Source: CAUUGB01 sp963544615 (GTDB lineage Bacteria; Patescibacteriota; Microgenomatia; UBA1400; PJMF01). Taken from it: a stretch of DNA of 25,735 nucleotides. Under the pieces are notes generated by a model that was not told the origin of the DNA, ran no database searches, and saw nothing but the letters and a program-made list of their open reading frames with translations. The stretch lies in the NCBI GenBank assembly GCA_963544615.1, contig CAUUGB010000011.1:1-25735 (forward strand), in the 5' to 3' direction. The translations under genes were made by a program, and so were the position numbers. Numbering within the stretch: the stretch's first letter is position 1; each line of letters opens with the position of its first letter. This document shows positions 22,165 to 25,735 of this stretch, piece after piece.

Positions 22165-22809
22165 CTAAACACCAAAGCAGGTGCTAACGATAGAGATTGC
22201 CTTTTTTATCACATCAAATATCACAGCAAACGGTACAAATAAAAAATCTTCATCACCTCTTGCTGCTCTCATCATCACTGCCGTCACCATGATAGTCAGT
22301 GGTATCACTATGATTGCTGCTACCACTGTGCTAGCAAGCATTGAAATAGAAATTGTCTGGCGATATTTGGTCATTATTGTTATCTGGTAGTACAAATGCC
22401 CTAAACTTGTCAAAAATAAAGCCAAAGCAAAAACTGCTATTGCTATGCTTATTTCTAAAATAAAATTAGACAAGTCCGCAATATCAGGATGGAAAACATT
22501 ATATAAATGAATCACTACTGCCACTGGTAAAATACTTGCCAAAGTAATCACATAAAGGGGGATATTGGTGTCTTTAAGTTGACGATAAACCCAGCGGATA
22601 ATGATAAAAACAAGTGGGAGAGCGACTAATAGCCCTATAAATAAATTGACTAAAACAAAGACTAACAGCAGCGCAATGGTGATTAAAAGCACTAATAAGC
22701 TAACCCTTCTGATAACCAAAAACCATCTCAACAAATTATCCATACCTTCACCTGGAATATTACTCTTTTGCTTGAAAATAGAAATAGTGGTCAGTAATTC
22801 TCTCTTCAT
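22165..22809 (-). CDS. Multi-pass membrane protein, paralogue B
   Basis: The 214-residue protein is a paralogue of those at 5485-6156 and 22822-23421. Shared segments are RRVSLLVLLITIALLL (first helix), RWVYRQLKDTNIPLYVITL (basic loop and third helix) and LFLTSLGHLYYQI (fourth helix). About five membrane helices are predicted. Compared with its neighbour it lacks some residues between helices 1 and 2, and its C-terminus differs (RGDEDFLFVPFAVIFDVIKK). TAAAAT overlaps the stop of the upstream paralogue and ends exactly 6 bases before ATG 22809, so it may be transcribed separately. It ends in TAG. Function is unknown. Confidence 0.82.
   Translation of the reverse strand: MKRELLTTISIFKQKSNIPGEGMDNLLRWFLVIRRVSLLVLLITIALLLVFVLVNLFIGLLVALPLVFIIIRWVYRQLKDTNIPLYVITLASILPVAVVIHLYNVFHPDIADLSNFILEISIAIAVFALALFLTSLGHLYYQITIMTKYRQTISISMLASTVVAAIIVIPLTIMVTAVMMRAARGDEDFLFVPFAVIFDVIKKAISIVSTCFGV
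22376..22434 (-). repeat. 59-base identical repeat, copy 1
   Basis: This stretch in paralogue B is identical by eye to 22964-23022 in paralogue C. It encodes the conserved fourth-helix region. Exact identity over 59 bases, including silent positions, points to recent duplication or gene conversion. Confidence 0.75.
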
Positions 22810-22821
22810 CCTTATATTTTA

Positions 22822-23421
22822 TTAAAGAAAAAAGTTGCTAAAGGAGCCAATTAAAAATCCAATTAGTCCTTGTCCTAATGGTGCTATGACTAATAGTAGT
22901 ATAACTAAAGCCACTAAGCTACTCCAAATCTGCTGTCTAGAAAGCTGATATCCACGACGCTTCATTGTTATCTGGTAGTACAAATGCCCTAAACTTGTCA
23001 AAAATAAAGCCAAAGCAAAAACCACTGCTACTATGGCTGCTTCTACTAATAAAAGCCAAAAACTCCCCTTAAAACCACCACAAATGAAACCTAAACAAAA
23101 AGTTCCTGTCACTAGTAACATCCCTACTAAGGTAATCACATAAAGGGACACATTGGTATCTTTAAGTTGACGATAAACCCAGCGGGCAATAATAAAAGCT
23201 AGTGGAATAGCTATGGGGAGCAACCCCAGGGAAAACTCCCTTAACCACCCTATAAAGAAACTGGCTAAAATAAAAGCCAACAGTAGCGCAATGGTGATTA
23301 AGAGTACTAATAAGCTAACTCTTCTAGTAACTGCAAATCTTTTTAATAAATTATCAGTGCCTTCGTCTGGAGTAGCATTCTGTTGCTGGAGAGCAGGAGT
23401 AGTTGGAGATAATTCACTCAT
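22822..23421 (-). CDS. Multi-pass membrane protein, paralogue C
   Basis: From ATG 23421 the product has 199 residues and about five membrane helices, with the same motifs as paralogues A and B (RRVSLLVLLITIALLL, RWVYRQLKDTNVSLYVITL, LFLTSLGHLYYQI). Its N-terminus, MSELSPTTPALQQQ, and its promoter match those of the ribbon-helix-helix gene and not those of paralogue B. After the fourth helix it has a basic loop (KRRGYQLSRQQ) and a final hydrophobic segment. An ATG at 23427 lies 3 bases from the TAAAAT box and is probably too early. It is first of the tandem pair. Confidence 0.82.
   Translation of the reverse strand: MSELSPTTPALQQQNATPDEGTDNLLKRFAVTRRVSLLVLLITIALLLAFILASFFIGWLREFSLGLLPIAIPLAFIIARWVYRQLKDTNVSLYVITLVGMLLVTGTFCLGFICGGFKGSFWLLLVEAAIVAVVFALALFLTSLGHLYYQITMKRRGYQLSRQQIWSSLVALVILLLVIAPLGQGLIGFLIGSFSNFFL
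22964..23022 (-). repeat. 59-base identical repeat, copy 2
   Basis: This is the partner of 22376-22434, in the same relative place and orientation in paralogue C. Confidence 0.75.
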
Positions 23422-23438
23422 CACCATGCTATTTTATG
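23416..23438 (-). repeat. 23-base promoter/start repeat, copy 2
   Basis: It is an exact copy of 22109-22131, holding TAAAAT and the ATG-GTG-ATG start of paralogue C. Confidence 0.75.
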
Positions 23439-23511
23439 AGGAGTAGCTATATAAGTCAAGGATTAACTTGTAATAGGACAACACCTTTTACACATAACAA
23501 AAAATTTATCA

Positions 23512-23693
23512 TATTATGGGGCTATGACAAAAGTTATGCCACAAAATCAAAATGACAATAATTATTAAGTTGCTATGAAGCTAACTACTAAATTAGTGAT
23601 GATGCACCAAATTTTCACTTTTTTATAAAAAAACGCGAGTATCAAAACTAGTCGGTCTATTTATCCCCCTGAAAGTACTCAGGGGGATTTTTA
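23512..23693 (+). ncRNA. Possible small plus-strand transcript (sRNA or micropeptides)
   Basis: This gap between minus-strand genes has no normal gene. It holds TATTAT (23512-23517) ending exactly 6 bases before an ATG (23524) that opens a 14-codon frame, MTKVMPQNQNDNNY. A 17-codon frame follows (23575-23628), and then the terminator-like hairpin at 23663. A promoter, short body and terminator would make a transcript of about 170 bases that overlaps the 3' end of the gene at 23657. No -35 is clear. This is a weak candidate. Confidence 0.25.
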
Positions 23694-24166
23694 CAAAACC
23701 AACATTTACCTTCATAAAGAGTATACTCGCCAACATCATTAATTAATAAGCTAGCAAAGTAATTGTCATCAAGATGAGTAATGATTAATTCCCGATCATC
23801 AGAAAAAAAGATATGTAGATGCTTACCCTCAACTTCATCATTAATAAATTCAATTTTTTTAATCAAAGTTGCTTGTACCGTATTAAATACTGCTTGAGCC
23901 TCTCTAGCTATTGGCCAATCTCCAAAATTTGTCCTCATGATAATACCTCTTCTATCCCTGCACCAAAAAACCCAACCAGAACTAACTTCTAGCTCAGCGC
24001 GGCAATCTTTGTCAGTTGTTTGGCGTAAATAAAAAGTGATGGACACAGATGGATGCACTACTACTCGCTCAATTTCCATCCCTACAGCTAATTGAAAAGC
24101 TTGTGTGTATTCCTCCCAAGTTAATAACTTATCCTCTTGATTGACCTTGGTAATTGCCTCGCTCAT
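23657..24166 (-). CDS. Hypothetical soluble protein, 169 aa
   Basis: ATG 24166 (MSEAITKVNQEDKLLTWEEY) is preferred to a TTG at 24172. The 169-residue protein is acidic, with alternating strands and no membrane helix. It has Trp/Cys-rich spots (SSGWVFWCRDRRG) and a C-terminal KCWFCKNPP, whose CxxC pair might bind a metal or form a disulfide. I recognise no family. A 10-base-pair palindrome lies within the last codons. It ends in TAG. It lies downstream of tRNA-Trp and could be read from the same transcript or from an unrecognised promoter. Confidence 0.72.
   Translation of the reverse strand: MSEAITKVNQEDKLLTWEEYTQAFQLAVGMEIERVVVHPSVSITFYLRQTTDKDCRAELEVSSGWVFWCRDRRGIIMRTNFGDWPIAREAQAVFNTVQATLIKKIEFINDEVEGKHLHIFFSDDRELIITHLDDNYFASLLINDVGEYTLYEGKCWFCKNPPEYFQGDK
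23663..23692 (+). terminator. Hairpin with plus-strand T-run inside the end of a minus-strand gene
   Basis: ATCCCCCTGA (23663-23672), a 6-base loop and TCAGGGGGAT (23679-23688) form a perfect 10-base-pair stem followed by T (through 23692). The polarity suits a plus-strand terminator. On the minus strand there is no T-run, and the stem encodes the last residues of the gene at 23657. Confidence 0.5.
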
Positions 24167-24228
24167 AAACAATCTGATATCGTCAAATTTAATCGAGTTA
24201 CTCTAAAGATAATAAAAATATTTTTACT

Positions 24229-24302
24229 TGGCAGGCCCAGAGGGAATCGAACCCCCGCTAAAGGTTTTGGAGACCTCTGTACTACCGCTATACGATGGGC
24301 CT
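24229..24302 (-). tRNA. tRNA-Trp (anticodon CCA)
   Basis: The minus strand folds into a full cloverleaf. The acceptor stem AGGCCCA/TGGGCCT is perfect. A short D stem GTA/TAC follows, then the anticodon stem GAGGT/ACCTT around loop CTCCAAA, with anticodon CCA (reads UGG). The T stem is GGGGG/CCCTC with loop TTCGATT. The discriminator is G and the CCA end is encoded (24231-24229). With CCA and not TCA it should not read UGA. It follows thrS and the 28-residue peptide gene by 20 bases and is probably cut from their transcript. Confidence 0.95.
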
Positions 24303-24322
24303 GTTTGCTTAATCATTAAGGT

Positions 24323-24409
24323 TTAGAAAATTAGCATTACCAATAAAACCAAAATCAACAAACCAATAACTCCAAAAAGAATGAGCATGTCTTTACCTTT
24401 ATCTAGCAT
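24323..24409 (-). CDS. 28-residue single-helix membrane peptide
   Basis: A short frame starts MLDKGKDMLILFGVIG and continues as one hydrophobic helix to a final F and a TAA stop. The N-terminus is charged and the other 20 residues are almost purely aliphatic, so one membrane span with the N-terminus inside is likely. AAGGAAGG sits 6 bases before the ATG and TATAAT lies 27 bases before it. It stands between thrS and tRNA-Trp. No homologue is recognised. The strong ribosome site supports real translation. Confidence 0.65.
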   Translation of the reverse strand: MLDKGKDMLILFGVIGLLILVLLVMLIF

Positions 24410-24436
24410 AAAATTCCTTCCTTAACTTCAGCAAAT

Positions 24437-24442
24437 ATTATA
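24437..24442 (-). promoter_or_regulatory. -10 box for the peptide gene and tRNA-Trp
   Basis: TATAAT (minus strand), between thrS and the peptide gene, would start a transcript near 24430 carrying the AAGGAAGG site, the peptide and tRNA-Trp. No good -35 is seen. Confidence 0.4.
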
Positions 24443-24464
24443 CTCCAGAACAAGCACTTGGTGC

Positions 24465-25735
24465 CTAAAAAGTCAGCTTTAAGGCTGATAAAGGCAGTGA
24501 CTGTTCTTTTTGCGCTTCTTCTCGGTAGCGCAAAGTCACTTGAGCAGCTTTTTCTTCTTGATCGCCCACAATCACCATCACCGGCACTTGAGCTAATTGA
24601 GCATCGCGAATTTTGGCGCTTAAACGCTCAGAACGCTCATCAAGCTGCACTCGCACTCCATCAGCTTGTAACTGCTCACAAACTTTTTGAGCATAAGTTA
24701 GATGACGGTCGGCAATAGGTAAAACTACTGCCTGCACTGGTGACAGCCAAGCTGGTAGACGTCCAGCATAATGCTCTAACAAAATGCCAATCATCCGCTC
24801 ATAAGAGCCAAAAATAGCTGCATGCACCATCACCGGAGTTTGCTTATGGCCATCTCTATCAATATATTCACAATTAAAGCGACCGGGCAGCTGAAAATCC
24901 AGTTGCACTGTGGCTACCTGCCAAGAGCGTCCCATGCTATCTTTAATATTAACATCAATTTTAGGACCATAAAAAGCGCCATCTTTTTCTTTTAAGCCAT
25001 AAGAAATTTTTTCTTCAGCCAAAACAGCTCGCAAATCATCTTCAGCTTTGTTCCAAGTGGCAATTTCACCCATAAATTGATCTGGTCTGGTAGACAAAAA
25101 GTACTCTGGTACCAAGCCTAATTTTTGATAATACTCGCGCACCATTTTAAGAAGATTACCCACTTCTTGGTGAATTTGATCCTCACGAATCAGCAAATGC
25201 GAATCATCTTGGGTAATCTCGCGCACCCGAAACAAACCATTCAACTCTCCCGATTGCTCATTGCGAAACACATGGCCAATTTCTGTATAGCGAATAGGCA
25301 AATCTCGATAAGATCGCTGCTTGGTTTTATAAATTAAAATATTAAACGGACAGTCCATGGGCTTGAGGCAATAAGTTTCTTTATCTGCCTTAAAAACAAA
25401 CATATCGTCGTGATAGTGATCCCAATGACCAGAAGTTTTCCATAAAACACTTCTGGCAATCTCTGGGGTTTTAATTTTAATGTACCCATATTTCTTTTTA
25501 ATTTGCACCCCTAAATTTTCTAAAATGTCCCAAATAATCATCCCTTTTTCGTGCCAAAACACTGCTCCAGGACTTTCAGGATGCAGCGAAAACAAATCTT
25601 GTTCTCTACCAATACGTTTATGATCACGCTTTTTAGCCTCAGCTATGGCTTGCAAATAGGCGTCTAAACTGGCTTGGTCAAAAAACGCTGTACCATAAAT
25701 GCGAGTCAATTGTTTATTTTTTTCATTACCACGCC
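24465..25735 (-). CDS. thrS: Threonyl-tRNA synthetase, 3' part (start beyond window)
   Basis: This class II enzyme charges tRNA-Thr. The frame is open to the right edge, reading RGNEKNKQLTRIYGTAF there, as at the junction of the editing domain and catalytic core. The TGS and editing domains, if present, lie outside the window; the TTG at 25709 is internal. Motif 2 is IRYTEIGHVFRNE. The zinc ligands are Cys in MDCPFNIL, His in TQDDSHLL and His in VMVHAAIFGS. Motif 3 is GSYERMIGILLEHY. The C-terminal anticodon-binding domain begins SPVQAVVLPIADRH. It ends in TAG. The peptide and tRNA-Trp genes follow on the same strand. Confidence 0.96.
   Translation of the reverse strand, partial: RGNEKNKQLTRIYGTAFFDQASLDAYLQAIAEAKKRDHKRIGREQDLFSLHPESPGAVFWHEKGMIIWDILENLGVQIKKKYGYIKIKTPEIARSVLWKTSGHWDHYHDDMFVFKADKETYCLKPMDCPFNILIYKTKQRSYRDLPIRYTEIGHVFRNEQSGELNGLFRVREITQDDSHLLIREDQIHQEVGNLLKMVREYYQKLGLVPEYFLSTRPDQFMGEIATWNKAEDDLRAVLAEEKISYGLKEKDGAFYGPKIDVNIKDSMGRSWQVATVQLDFQLPGRFNCEYIDRDGHKQTPVMVHAAIFGSYERMIGILLEHYAGRLPAWLSPVQAVVLPIADRHLTYAQKVCEQLQADGVRVQLDERSERLSAKIRDAQLAQVPVMVIVGDQEEKAAQVTLRYREEAQKEQSLPLSALKLTF

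Noticed and set aside
23575..23628. 17-codon plus-strand frame as a gene
   Set aside because: There is no ribosome site or own promoter; it is mentioned only as part of the possible small transcript.
25707..25709. TTG start for thrS giving a 414-residue enzyme
   Set aside because: The frame stays open to the window edge and reads as typical internal ThrRS sequence (RGNEKNKQLTRIYG), so the gene is simply cut by the window.
1329..25735. UGA recoded as glycine or tryptophan
   Set aside because: Genes are full length without in-frame TGA under the standard code, and tRNA-Trp has anticodon CCA. Only avoidance of TGA as a stop is supported.
1..25735. CRISPR array, prophage or integrated element
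   Set aside because: No regularly spaced repeats, Cas genes, phage genes or integrase with attachment sites were seen. tRNA-Trp has no adjacent integrase or duplicated 3' end.

Overview
The window is about 25.7 kb of compact, moderately AT-rich bacterial DNA. I count 31 genes with a visible stop, one gene cut off at the left edge, one tRNA gene and one transposase relic. No gene-free stretch exceeds about 260 bases. Small informational genes, short overlapping operons, several orphan membrane or low-complexity proteins and few metabolic enzymes suggest a reduced genome. A Candidate Phyla Radiation (Patescibacteria) bacterium, perhaps Microgenomates-like, is my best guess; this is inference and no marker here proves it. 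The genetic code looks standard, but none of the 31 visible stop codons is TGA (27 TAA, 4 TAG).

Layout. 1-2393 (minus): the start of a long acidic disordered protein, then mnmA. 2444-3958 (plus): an unknown protein and a secreted glycoside-hydrolase-like protein, converging on trpS (minus), whose product carries an unusual C-terminal tRNA-binding domain. 5485-6691 (plus): a multi-pass membrane protein, a transposase relic, and a small gene with a structured leader. 6722-8752 (minus): a membrane-anchored trypsin-like protease and an S41 C-terminal protease. 8798-9868 (minus): the rpsF-ssb-rpsR operon with a hairpin leader that may be the S6:S18 autoregulatory site. 10010-11005 (minus): a new-looking helical-repeat protein, divergent from ychF (plus). 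12250-14653: recR and tmk (minus), dut (plus), and a dihydrofolate-reductase-family gene (minus), which together serve nucleotide supply and recombination.

14673-15930 is a divergent pair, a two-helix membrane protein and a SIMPL-domain protein. 15932-20708 (minus) is an envelope-type cluster of MurF-like ligase, alpha/beta hydrolase, DegT-type PLP enzyme, FemAB-like transferase and PH-SHOCT protein. 20738-23421 (minus) holds a disordered membrane-anchored protein, a ribbon-helix-helix protein and two tandem paralogues of the membrane protein at 5485. 23657-25735 (minus) holds an unknown protein, tRNA-Trp, a 28-residue one-helix peptide and the 3' part of thrS.

The strongest regulatory pattern is leaderless expression. 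A TATAAT-like box ends exactly 6 bases before the start codon in six genes, and 7-10 bases before it in several others. Shine-Dalgarno-led starts (AAGGAAAG or GGAGGT types) occur mainly inside operons and behind structured leaders.
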